NCBI RefSeq assembly: GCF_004345605.1
Contig: NZ_SLVY01000006.1
Span: 62,001 to 126,000, forward strand
Length of the DNA: 64,000 nucleotides
Direction: 5' to 3'
Origin: Rhodococcus sp. SMB37
GTDB taxonomy: Bacteria > Actinomycetota > Actinomycetes > Mycobacteriales > Mycobacteriaceae
Positions 42,916 through 51,007 of the stretch are shown piece by piece. The notes under the pieces were generated by a model, which had not been told where the DNA came from, made no database searches, and saw only the letters and a program-made list of their open reading frames with translations. The translations under genes were made by a program, and so were the position numbers. Every line of letters begins with the position of its first letter. Position 1 is the first letter of the stretch.

Positions 42916-42931
42916 TAGAACATACGTTCGA
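42916..42931. promoter_or_regulatory. SOS box (LexA site)
   Basis: TAGAACATACGTTCGA matches the actinobacterial LexA consensus TCGAAC-N4-GTTCGA at 11 of 12 defined positions. It is 25 bp upstream of the ImuA'-like gene. Confidence 0.85.
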
Positions 42932-43054
42932 TACCAGGAAGGGCGGAGGATGCTTCACTGCGCACTACACGTCCAACGGCAACCAGAGGTGAGTGCAGTT
43001 CCCCTATGGGCGCTTATGCCCCATATCCACTCGCGAACTTCTGAATCACGTCAG

Positions 43055-43080
43055 CAGGACGTGCCATCTTCGCAGTTCAC
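43055..43080 (+). repeat. Dispersed GGGGACGTGTC element, copy 7
   Basis: GCAGGACGTGCCATCTTCGC then AGTTCACAA. It ends 18 bp past the stop at 43098. Confidence 0.7.
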
Positions 43081-43097
43081 AACGGTTTCTTCGAAAG

Positions 43098-43277
43098 TCA
43101 GCGATGCATCTCCAGTGCCCCCGCTCCTACCCAGCGTTCCGCGCGGCTTCGAGCGCCGGGGCCGAAGAACATTCGGTGGATGACCGAGTTCTCACTGACG
43201 TGCGCGTATGGAATGACGGCCATCATGCGGCCGGACTGCACGACCCAACGTCCATACGCGGTACGAGACGGATTCAC
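43098..43277 (-). CDS. Small hypothetical protein
   Basis: A 59-aa basic protein. GTG 43277 follows GGAAGGGAAGCT, a good ribosome-binding site. Sequence such as YGRWVVQSGRMMAVIPYAHV suggests a small beta fold; family unknown. It is flanked on both sides by dispersed-element copies, forming one of the smallest gene-plus-element units. Confidence 0.55.
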   Translation of the reverse strand: MNPSRTAYGRWVVQSGRMMAVIPYAHVSENSVIHRMFFGPGARSRAERWVGAGALEMHR

Positions 43278-43350
43278 AGCTTCCCTTCCTTGCCGCTCCC
43301 CTGGCTCGGAAGCACTCGGCGTCAAGACCGACCGCAGCCCCCACATAAAG

Positions 43351-43376
43351 GGGGACGTGCCGTTTAACCTGCTCAA
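43351..43376 (+). repeat. Dispersed GGGGACGTGTC element, copy 8
   Basis: GGGGACGTGCCGTTTAACCT then GCTCAATG. It ends 20 bp past the stop at 43396. CCCCC-ACATAAA-GGGGG forms a hairpin with the left edge. Confidence 0.75.
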
Positions 43377-43395
43377 TGGCTCTTATCGACGAGGT

Positions 43396-43992
43396 TCAGG
43401 CCGCAACGCTCAGCGCGGCACGCCACTCGCTGCGGTAACGCCACCACCGCCACAGGCCGACGGCTGCGGAAACCGGTACGAGAGCGAAGACGCCAGCAGC
43501 AATGACGTTGGCGAACGCCTGCGAGGCCCTCTCGACCTCTGCTGCGGTCTCGAAGGTGACCAGGGCACCGATCCCGGAGGCCACCGCGAGTCCCCCGAGG
43601 AGGACCGCCGGGAACCCGAGCGCGAGAGTCACCCCGAAGATCGCCCATGGTGACCAGAAGTACCGCGGCGGAACTGCGCCTTGCTCGACACACTGACGCT
43701 GGCGCTCCCGGAACTCGGCTCGGCGAACCCTCATACCCGCAACGACGAACCACACGGCGGAAGCGAAACCGGCCGTAATCACGACCGCGGAAACCGCGTC
43801 CTGCGACCGCGCAGACAGACCCAGCCCCGCCACGAGGGGAAGCGCCCCGAACGAAATCATGAACGACAATGCGGCTCGCACATCGAACACCGCGGCACGG
43901 CCGTAACGGTGAACGCTCCGCGGTGGCCAGACGAACCCGCACACTCCGGCGACGACAAACACGGCACCAAGTGCCATTGCTGCGATCTGCAT
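43396..43992 (-). CDS. Integral membrane protein
   Basis: A 198-aa protein with four hydrophobic segments (MQIAAMALGAVFVVAGVCGF, SAVVITAGFASAVWFVVAG, IFGVTLALGFPAVLLGGLAV, a last one near VIAAGVFALVPVSAAVGLW). The central cytoplasmic loop is basic (RVRRAEFRERQRQ). AAGGAGAGAG precedes the ATG. No family or function recognised. Confidence 0.65.
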   Translation of the reverse strand: MQIAAMALGAVFVVAGVCGFVWPPRSVHRYGRAAVFDVRAALSFMISFGALPLVAGLGLSARSQDAVSAVVITAGFASAVWFVVAGMRVRRAEFRERQRQCVEQGAVPPRYFWSPWAIFGVTLALGFPAVLLGGLAVASGIGALVTFETAAEVERASQAFANVIAAGVFALVPVSAAVGLWRWWRYRSEWRAALSVAA

Positions 43993-44050
43993 CTCTCTCC
44001 TTCGCTGTACTGGTTGGAGCCCGCCCTTCTACGCACTCATATGAGCAAGA

Positions 44051-44076
44051 GGGGATATGCCATCTTCACAGTTCAC
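44051..44076 (+). repeat. Dispersed GGGGACGTGTC element, copy 9
   Basis: GGGGATATGCCATCTTCAC then AGTTCACAG. It ends 31 bp past the stop at 44107. Confidence 0.7.
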
Positions 44077-44106
44077 AGCCCATTTCACCTACCAGGTGAC
44101 GACAGA

Positions 44107-45189
44107 TCAGCTCTCGACGCCGTCGCCTGGAAGTCGGTTCGATGCCGCGGCGATCGCGTCGGTGTAGCGGGGCTCGAACCGCGGTGTCAGCCCGCCGCTG
44201 CGCCAGTAATCCGGCGCGCTCTGTGCCGCACCGATGAGAGCACCGGCGATGCAGGCAATCGAGTCCGAGTCTCCGTTGCTGGTTGCCGCCCATGCCAGGG
44301 CCTGCGGGCCTTTCCATGCCTCGTCAGGGGTGACCTTCTGATCTTCCGGAACGGTCGCCAGATCGGCAGCGAGAAGGCCGAGGGCGAGCGCGCTGGCCGA
44401 CTCCCAGCCTTCGCCGATGTCTACACACGGGTCGCCGTACTCGGCGGGGTCCATCCCTATGAGTCGGTCCAAAGTCTCCGCGGCGGCGACAAGGATGTCC
44501 ACGACATCATCATTCAGCCCGTCTACCAGTACAGATGACACGTCCCTCGGTAGGGGGCCAGGACAGCGGCGAGGTAAGGGTCGGTCAACCAGTCGCTCAC
44601 GCCGTCGAAGATCCGCTCCGCTTCGGCGAGGGCGTGCTCGAGGAATCGGCCGCGGCGGTCGGGCGCATGCCGAATCGCGTCGGCGAGCAGCAGCGCCGGC
44701 ACGATCGCACGCGGGTGCTTGTGGGTGATCACGGCCTGAAGCGCGGTCAATCCCCGCCAGTAGAGCTCAGGGGCGAACGCCGCCGGCACCAGGCGCATCA
44801 CGGCACCACAGCCGGCGGATTCGAGCGCGCCATCGGCGTCGTACCAGCGGGCCCCGGCTCGCAGGTTCGACAGCGACCCCATACAGGCGGCGATTGTTGT
44901 CGGGATCGAGCTGCCACAGGATGAAGTGCCGGACGATGGTCTCGGTGACCTCAGTGATGTCGTCGAAGTCGGTGACCTCGACGAGTGCGTCGTGTAGGGC
45001 AAGGGTCATCTGGGTGTCGTCACTGATGATCCACTCCCCCACAGGCGCGGGTACCGGATATGCGGGCATCGCGGCGTACGTGCGGAACTCGACCTGGTAG
45101 CCCCAGGCGTCGCCGGCTGCGAGACCGGTCAGCGCGTTGCCGTAGCGCGCAAGCTGCGCGGCCCGCTCGATCGTGGTGGGTGCGGTCAC
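44107..45189 (-). pseudogene. ADP-ribosylglycohydrolase (DraG type), broken twice
   Basis: A DraG-family enzyme pieced together from GTG 45189. The N-part has AAGDAWGYQVEF and SDDTQMTLAL, the Asp-rich metal site. A shift at a GGGG run near 44878 leads to a middle part with SAGCGAVMRLVPAAF. A second break at about 44541 coincides with copy 10 of the dispersed element. The C-part has NGDSDSIACIAGALIGA, the second metal site. The shifts cancel, so both ends are in one frame. It would remove ADP-ribose from Arg or other residues. Its position behind an ADP-ribosyltransferase suggests an immunity role. Confidence 0.82.
44524..44547 (-). repeat. Dispersed GGGGACGTGTC element, copy 10, inside the DraG gene
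   Basis: On the - strand AGGGACGTGTCATCTGTACT then GGTAGAC. It lies exactly where the reading frame of the glycohydrolase is lost and is in the opposite orientation to its neighbours at 44051 and 45395. Confidence 0.75.
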
Positions 45190-45374
45190 GGATTCCCCCC
45201 CTGTTGCTGTCGCTGTTGCTCGAGTTCGTTGGCGGCCGCGCGGACGTACTCGATCTCGATGAGATCGAGGTCCGCGACGCGACCGATGTAGTTAGCGATG
45301 TCGTCCGGACTCATGCCCTGATCGAGGTAGCCGCGGATGTCATCGAGTTGTTCGTCGGTCAGTTTCGAGTTCAT
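45186..45374 (-). CDS. 62-aa acidic protein between ART and DraG genes
   Basis: A small helical, acidic protein (MNSKLTDEQLDDIRGYLDQG, then IEYVRAAANELEQQRQQQ). GGAAG lies 8 bp before the ATG. Its stop overlaps the GTG of the glycohydrolase gene, so the two are co-translated. It has the size and charge of an antitoxin or immunity protein, but there is no family match. The alternative start at 45392 is less well placed. Confidence 0.6.
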   Translation of the reverse strand: MNSKLTDEQLDDIRGYLDQGMSPDDIANYIGRVADLDLIEIEYVRAAANELEQQRQQQGGNP

Positions 45375-45394
45375 GATGGCTTCCTTCTCCATAA

Positions 45395-45420
45395 GGGGAC
45401 GTGTCGTTTTCCCATGTAGA
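45395..45420 (+). repeat. Dispersed GGGGACGTGTC element, copy 11
   Basis: GGGGACGTGTCGTTTTCCC then ATGTAGATAAG. It ends 10 bp past the ART stop at 45430 and 21 bp before the 62-aa gene start. Confidence 0.8.
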
Positions 45421-45429
45421 TAAGCATTT

Positions 45430-47703
45430 CTAGGCTACTGCCTGGAGTGGTGGGTGCGAGCTTCCGTCTGCTTCTGCAACCAGATCCTCGGCGACCAGCC
45501 ACACCGTCGGCATGCCGTGAATGCCGTTGTGGTCGACGCGAACGCAGCGCAGGTCGGTTCCCGTGGGCACGATGACCTCATCCTCGCCACTGTGCATCGA
45601 GATCGACTTGACCGGAAGGCCGGAGCGGGTACGGATGACCATCATGTACGGCGGCTGGCCGGCGAATCCCTTCGCGGTGCTCTGCTTCGTTGTGGTGCTG
45701 GTGACCTTGCCGATCTGCATCTTCGAGCCGACCGTGAACGTGGAATCGATGTATTCCGCTGCCGTTCCCTTCCATCCGCTCGGCACGCGGGTGCCGCGCA
45801 TCACGGTCATCGGTTCGATGTTCGGATTGTGCTCGTTGAACTTGTCGAACGCCGACTCGATGCCCGAGACTGTCGTTTTCGTCGATGCAGCCGGATTCGG
45901 ATCACGACCTGTCACCGCAGCGTTGATCGCGTGGTAGCTGCCGCCGGTGTAGGTCTTCAGCGCGCTGCGCTCGGACTTGTCGAGCACCTTCTTCACGAAT
46001 GCGGAGTTGTGCTCCGTCAGCGCGGACAGGTTGGAGGTGTGCACCTTCTGCCCGCTGACCGAAAACCCCCATGCCTTCAGATCGCCGGCCCGCTGGTGAA
46101 TCACCGCGTAGTCATCAGCAGTTTCCTTACCGAAGGATCGGATTCCGCTGCGGTACAGGCTCTTGTGCTTCTCCACGCCCAGACTCTCCGGCGGGATCTT
46201 GTGCTCGAAGTGCGGGATCACACCGCCGCCGCGTGTTTCGGTGCCGAGCGCGCGGCGATGAGCGTAGGCGTATGCCTGCTCCGCTTGCGTCTTGGTTTTA
46301 CCGGCGGCCAGCGCCTCCGTGCGGGCTTTCTCCCCTGCCGTGACCGCGGCTTGTTCCCGAAGGCGCTTGTTGTGTCGTTTGACGCCGTCGTAGATATCAG
46401 CGCGCACCGGGCCGGCGCCGACCGAGTCAGTCAGTTTCTCGACCGCACCGCTGTAGCCGTCATTGATGATCTTCTGCTGGACCTCGGCAGTGGATGCTTT
46501 GCCTGCGGCCGACTGGCGTGCGACATCGAGCAGCACGTCGCCCTGGATCGCATGGGCCTGCCGCTGCATGTCGGTCGCGCCCTCGGGTAGTGCTCCGGGG
46601 TCGACGAGGATCGGGATGCGGTTTGCTTTGACCAGGGCTTCTTGCTTGCCGTTGGCGATGGCCACGGGGTAGTACGCCTCGCCTTTGCGTTGAAGGATGA
46701 CGAAGTCGCTGTAGCCGCGGCGGACGATGGCGGTGCCGCCGTCGAGATACCGGCCTTCGGCCTGTTCGACGCCCGATCCTGTTTCCATCGGAATGATGCC
46801 GGACTTGTAGACGGTGGTGTCCCGCTCGATGCCGGCCGGTGCCAGGACCGGTCCTTCGGCGATGGCCGTGGTCGCCTCGGCGGCGTACTTGCGGTTGTAG
46901 GACCGTCCGATTGCCGCGACCTCGTCGTCGGTCAGGCTCGCGTAGTAGGCGTCGCGTTCTTCGTCGCTGCCCATGTCGTCACGCATGCCGAACTTCGCTG
47001 CGACGAGGTCATCTCGTGCTTCGCTCTGGCGGCGCTGGGCGTCGATGGAAGCGGCCTTGGCGGCGTCGAAGTCTTTCTGCTTCTCCGCGACAGCGTCTTC
47101 TGTACCCGTTCCCTCCTTGAGCTTGCGCTTGGCGGTGGTGAGTCGGGCGCGGAGCCGCTTGGCTGTTTTACTTGCCTCTTCGGCGTCGGCGTCAGCCTTG
47201 GCAACGTTCTCCTCAGCGGTGTCGAGAGCGGCCTGAGCCGGGGTGATCTTCGGGCCGGCCAGCTTCTCTTTTTCTGCCATCGCCTGCGCGATCAACAGTT
47301 TCGCGCTCGGCGGGTTCGCGTGGGTGCTCGGCATCGGGGTCTTGCCCAGAATTTCTGGGTCGATCCCCAGCCCTTCCATGAACTCTTTGAGGACACTCGG
47401 CGGCGCAGCTTGGATCGCGGCCGCGGACTCGATCAGTCCTTGTTCCTTCAGGTGGTCGACGACCTTTTTGCGAGCCTCGCGAGCGAGCCGGCGGTTTCCG
47501 TTGGCCTTGGCGGCAGCTTTGTAGCTCCCGCAGCCCGGGCACCGGCGGCCAGATCCATGAGCTTTAGAACGGCACATAGGCGGATTGTACTGGGAAGACG
47601 ACACGTCCCCCCTCTGGCCCCACCCACCGACTCGAGTGTGTGCGGCGGGTCGTTTTCCGGGGAGGAGACCGGGGTCTGCACCGGCATGCAGGTAGCCGGC
47701 CAT
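45430..47703 (-). CDS. Large ADP-ribosyltransferase-domain protein, putative toxin
   Basis: A 757-aa soluble protein. The N-terminus after about residue 42 has MCRSKAHGSGRRCPGC, a Cys-rich start seen in phage and plasmid proteins. A long helical, charged stretch follows (AQAALDTAEENVAKADADAE onwards, coiled-coil-like), then a mixed domain. The C-terminal 150 residues form an R-S-E type ART: VMRGTRVPSG (Arg), GKVTSTTTKQ (STS region) and GEDEVIVP (ExE, catalytic Glu). ATG 47703 has a perfect GGAGGTGA; ATG 47577 is the alternative. The 62-aa protein and the glycohydrolase follow it. Likely a toxin or conjugatively delivered effector (inference). Confidence 0.8.
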   Translation of the reverse strand: MAGYLHAGADPGLLPGKRPAAHTRVGGWGQRGDVSSSQYNPPMCRSKAHGSGRRCPGCGSYKAAAKANGNRRLAREARKKVVDHLKEQGLIESAAAIQAAPPSVLKEFMEGLGIDPEILGKTPMPSTHANPPSAKLLIAQAMAEKEKLAGPKITPAQAALDTAEENVAKADADAEEASKTAKRLRARLTTAKRKLKEGTGTEDAVAEKQKDFDAAKAASIDAQRRQSEARDDLVAAKFGMRDDMGSDEERDAYYASLTDDEVAAIGRSYNRKYAAEATTAIAEGPVLAPAGIERDTTVYKSGIIPMETGSGVEQAEGRYLDGGTAIVRRGYSDFVILQRKGEAYYPVAIANGKQEALVKANRIPILVDPGALPEGATDMQRQAHAIQGDVLLDVARQSAAGKASTAEVQQKIINDGYSGAVEKLTDSVGAGPVRADIYDGVKRHNKRLREQAAVTAGEKARTEALAAGKTKTQAEQAYAYAHRRALGTETRGGGVIPHFEHKIPPESLGVEKHKSLYRSGIRSFGKETADDYAVIHQRAGDLKAWGFSVSGQKVHTSNLSALTEHNSAFVKKVLDKSERSALKTYTGGSYHAINAAVTGRDPNPAASTKTTVSGIESAFDKFNEHNPNIEPMTVMRGTRVPSGWKGTAAEYIDSTFTVGSKMQIGKVTSTTTKQSTAKGFAGQPPYMMVIRTRSGLPVKSISMHSGEDEVIVPTGTDLRCVRVDHNGIHGMPTVWLVAEDLVAEADGSSHPPLQAVA
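47585..47610 (-). repeat. Dispersed GGGGACGTGTC element, copy 12, in ART 5' region
   Basis: On the - strand GGGGACGTGTCGTCTTCCC then AGTACAATC. It is inside the ART frame if that starts at 47703 (encoding GDVSSSQYNPP), and directly upstream of ATG 47577, where it would take the place of a ribosome-binding site. Confidence 0.75.
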
Positions 47704-47768
47704 ATGGTCACCTCCGTCTCGCTCGATCAAACGACAACAGCTCTTCCCGTGGACTTTCTCCAATCAAC

Positions 47769-47802
47769 CTTACAATGCTGCATTGCGTTGTTACAACTCG
47801 GT
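47769..47802. promoter_or_regulatory. TTACAAT / TTGTTACAAC element, copy 3
   Basis: CTTACAATGC, then GCATTGCGTTGTTACAACTCG. Upstream of the ART toxin gene, about 65 bp from its start. Confidence 0.6.
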
Positions 47803-47858
47803 TCCGAACATCCGATGCCCCGGACAGACCCAACGCCAGTAATCCTGATTCCGCAGCC

Positions 47859-48389
47859 TCATTTCAGAGCGGAAACCGCCTCCACCGCCTCGACCTGCGA
47901 CAACAGCGCATCGGCATGCCCGCGAAACACGACAGACAGATCCCGCTCGGATTGGCGTGCCGCCGCCCACACGAGCGTCACGACTACCGCGGTCGCCAGG
48001 GCGGTCACCAATATCCTGCCGGCCAAGCCAGACGCGGTGACAGCTCCCGGATCATCGCCAAAGTCGAAGAACATCAGACACACGATCAGCGCAAGGACAC
48101 CCGCGATCATCGCCGGGAAATGAGCTTCCGTGCTTCGAGAAGAGTGCCGGCGGCGCACAACCGACAATGTGCCCTCGAGTTCGTCCACATTCGCAGGCAG
48201 CCGCCCTGTATCCCGCAGCGCGCAGTAGCGTTCGACGATCTCCCGATCCGAGGGCACTTCGAGGTCGTCGCAGCCGTGGTACATCACACGAAGCTCTTTG
48301 GCACGCTTGGTAATCCTTCGCTCACGGGCAGTCACTCGGCGCTGCTCCGCGCGACGCTCGGCTTTGGTCAAAGTGGTCGATGTGGGCAT
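47859..48389 (-). CDS. Membrane protein with basic helical N-terminus
   Basis: A 176-aa protein. The first 60 residues are highly charged (KAERRAEQRRVTARERRITK). Two hydrophobic helices follow (AMIAGVLALIVCLMFF; RILVTALATAVVVTLVWAA). ATG 48389 has AGGAG. No family recognised; the design suggests a cytoplasmic coiled segment anchored to the membrane. Confidence 0.6.
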   Translation of the reverse strand: MPTSTTLTKAERRAEQRRVTARERRITKRAKELRVMYHGCDDLEVPSDREIVERYCALRDTGRLPANVDELEGTLSVVRRRHSSRSTEAHFPAMIAGVLALIVCLMFFDFGDDPGAVTASGLAGRILVTALATAVVVTLVWAAARQSERDLSVVFRGHADALLSQVEAVEAVSALK

Positions 48390-48559
48390 GCTTTTCTCCT
48401 CGTCAATCAAGGGTTATCGGATGGTGGTGTGCGCCGTGGGTACGGCGTCGATGCCTCCGGTGGCGGATCGCCGCGAGGGGCAGGTGGCGGGCACCGATGA
48501 GCCTTCCTGAGAGCGAGCGGCACCAATGGCGCAGGCACCGGAAGTCCCTTCGGCCCTGT

Positions 48560-48823
48560 TCACGATGACCAGCGGCCCGCGGCGGCCTGCACAGCCTGAT
48601 GTCGCAACAGACCCCGGTCTATTTCCCCGCTGCTCAGCGCATCGGGGCGGTGTCCGACGTGGAACAGGCCCTCGGTGTGCGGGCATGGGAACACGGCCAT
48701 CCCCTTCTCCCCATGGTGGCGTTTCCGGACCGCCTTCGCGTCACCGCGAGTGAGATATCCCCGGTGTTCGCAACGGCCGCACCACGTCCAGCGGGCAGAC
48801 GGGTTGTGGGCACGGGGACTCAT
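48560..48823 (-). CDS. Small zinc-finger-like protein
   Basis: An 87-aa protein with WCGRCEHRGYLTRGDAKAVRK, then HHGEKGMAVFPCPH and GLFHVGH. The CxxC near residue 14 together with later His and Cys residues is compatible with one zinc site, as in small plasmid/phage proteins. The ATG overlaps the stop of the cutinase-like gene (ATGA), so it is coupled to it. Function unknown. Confidence 0.6.
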   Translation of the reverse strand: MSPRAHNPSARWTWCGRCEHRGYLTRGDAKAVRKRHHGEKGMAVFPCPHTEGLFHVGHRPDALSSGEIDRGLLRHQAVQAAAGRWSS

Positions 48824-50808
48824 ACAGCACGTCCGATCTGGAGGTTGAGCCAGTCCGAGAGCCACTCGATGGCGTCACGGCCGGCATTGTCGACAACGAG
48901 AGCGTTGTAATTGGTGTGAGCGCCCGAGGTGAAGAAACTTGCCGCATTGAGTCCTTCACCGACCAGCGAGGCGAGGTCATCGGCGCCTTGGGACTGCGAG
49001 AGCGTGACCAGCGAGTCCGACAGCTGCGGAAGGTCGAGGCTCGCGGCCTGAGTGGTGATACTCGTCGAGAGAACATTCGCCTGCTTACCCAGCAGTTCAG
49101 GAGCGGTCTTGGCGGCCTTGCCCGAGAGCATGTCGACCGCCACCGACGCCAGGTCCAGGCCCACCGGGACCAAGCCGGTCATCGCTGCTCCAGCTCCGAG
49201 AGGATCAGGGACGATCCCAGGTGGAGGGAACAGCTTTTCGAGCGCCGACCAGGCGATCTCCTGAATCTGACCGACGATGTTGGCCAGCCTGATCACGTCG
49301 ACGTTCGACAGGATCGACGCGACGAGCGCCGCGATCTGTGTTGCGCCGGACGGGTCCGGGATGACCGCCAAGATCTGCGAGACCCATCGCATGTCGACGG
49401 CGGCAGCCATCTTCACCAGCGGCGCAAACTGATTGTTCAACTCGCCCGCAATATGGTGTGCCCCTTGCGCATCGAGCGCGGCAACCTTCTGCGGCAGCAG
49501 CGTCAGATTGTGGAGGATTCCGGGCATATCCAGCGAAGTCACGCCGGTGGCGACGTTGAGGACCTGGTTGACCACCACGGTCGGTTTGAGCACCGACAGC
49601 ACGCTGGCGGCCGAACTGAACGCATCTGCAGGAGTGGAGGCCAGCGGCGCGATCTGCCCGGTCAGCACGTCCGCGTTCGCGGCGAGTGTCTGCACCTCGG
49701 GAGCAGAGGCCGGCAAGCTGAGCGAATCACCACCGGCAAGCGCGCTCGCCGTATCGGCGATATCAACTACGGCAGTGAAGGCACCAGCGAGATCGGATTG
49801 CCCTGCCCGGGTGAGGACTTCGCCGGCATTGTGTTCGGCCGAGCCGATCGGCGCAGCCATGAGCTGGCCGTTCGCTGCCGGGTTCGCAGCACCGGAACCG
49901 AGGAGATCGGCCAGTGGAGCGAGAGTCTGTGCGATCGACCGCGCAGAGGAAGCGACCTGATCGATGTCGACAGTTGGTGCGGTGAGTTGCTGTCCGAGGG
50001 CGGCCACGTCGGTGCCCAGCGCTGGCAGGTCCGCGTCGGAAAAGTCGGAGGTCAAGGCCGTGGCGAGCTGTGTGTTACCGCCGGGATCTGCAGTGGCGTC
50101 ACCGGCGCCGGCGCCTTTGCTCAGGATCGAGCCGAGTGAGCCGAGCAGTGGGCTCGAGCCTTTTTCGATCGAGCAGTACAGATCGCCGGGGTCGCAGATC
50201 GAGGCGACGCGGCCGGACAGGGCGCCCATTCCTTGTGGCCGCGGATCGGCGATGCCTTGCCCTGAGGTGCGTGGTCCTACGGTCGCTGTCCCCTTCGTAC
50301 CGGCTCCTGGGTCTGCCAGGAGCCCGACCGCAAGCACACGGCTCGCATCGATGGGGCCGTTGCCGTTGCCGATGGCCGAGGCGATGTCGCCGGCGGCGTC
50401 GGCGCCCTGCGAGTAGCCGACCATCGTGAACTTCGTACTGGGACACGAGTTCGCGACGTCCGCGAGCACCTGGTTGGCCCTGGACACTGCGTCGGCCTTG
50501 CTGGCGGCATAGGTGTGGCCGTTGTCGAATGCGCTGGCCATGTACGGCAGCGTGTAGACCTCTGCCTGGTTGCCGTGAGCGGTCTGGAGTGCGTCCGCGA
50601 TCGGTTTGAGCATGCCCACGGGCTGGTTGGGGTCAGCGTTCTCGTCGGTTTCCCATGTTCCGGGGATGAACAGGTTGAACGTCGATGTGCAGCTGGCCGG
50701 CGCCGCATGAGCAAACGCGGGAGCAGTGAGCAGTGCGCCGCCGCTCGCGACGGTCGCGGTGGCGATCAGTGCGACTGTGCGGCGGGACCTCGAACGTCTG
50801 ACAGGCAT
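48820..50808 (-). CDS. Secreted cutinase-like lipase with long insertion
   Basis: A 662-aa protein. The signal peptide runs through VALIATATVASGGALLTAPA to an AFAHAAPA cleavage region. The cutinase fold is visible in FIPGTWETD, the nucleophile Ser in VGYSQGAD (about residue 131) and the Asp in CDPGDLYC. A roughly 400-residue Ala/Leu/Ser-rich stretch separates this from the C-terminal SGAHTNYNAL, which may hold the catalytic His. Similar proteins sit in conjugation regions of rhodococcal and mycobacterial plasmids, where they may loosen the mycolic envelope. ATG 50808 follows GAGG. Confidence 0.8.
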   Translation of the reverse strand: MPVRRSRSRRTVALIATATVASGGALLTAPAFAHAAPASCTSTFNLFIPGTWETDENADPNQPVGMLKPIADALQTAHGNQAEVYTLPYMASAFDNGHTYAASKADAVSRANQVLADVANSCPSTKFTMVGYSQGADAAGDIASAIGNGNGPIDASRVLAVGLLADPGAGTKGTATVGPRTSGQGIADPRPQGMGALSGRVASICDPGDLYCSIEKGSSPLLGSLGSILSKGAGAGDATADPGGNTQLATALTSDFSDADLPALGTDVAALGQQLTAPTVDIDQVASSARSIAQTLAPLADLLGSGAANPAANGQLMAAPIGSAEHNAGEVLTRAGQSDLAGAFTAVVDIADTASALAGGDSLSLPASAPEVQTLAANADVLTGQIAPLASTPADAFSSAASVLSVLKPTVVVNQVLNVATGVTSLDMPGILHNLTLLPQKVAALDAQGAHHIAGELNNQFAPLVKMAAAVDMRWVSQILAVIPDPSGATQIAALVASILSNVDVIRLANIVGQIQEIAWSALEKLFPPPGIVPDPLGAGAAMTGLVPVGLDLASVAVDMLSGKAAKTAPELLGKQANVLSTSITTQAASLDLPQLSDSLVTLSQSQGADDLASLVGEGLNAASFFTSGAHTNYNALVVDNAGRDAIEWLSDWLNLQIGRAV

Positions 50809-51007
50809 GGGCACCTCATGACCGGAAGGGAATGTGCCCGCATACGTTCACCCATACGTGCTGTTTTCCCCAACGGGGTGAACCGCTTTTCTCACCCGTT
50901 TTTACTGCCCTGATCTGCGGAAACAAACAATTTTTAGATGCACGCACGACCTGCGCCGAGGGGCCACCTCCACGTGCAGCGGAAGCGACCCCTCGGCGGG
51001 TGTGGTC

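Noticed and set aside
45395..45420. Dispersed element as integron attC sites
   Set aside because: The copies lack GTTRRRY core sites and the long imperfect palindrome of attC, and no integron integrase was seen.
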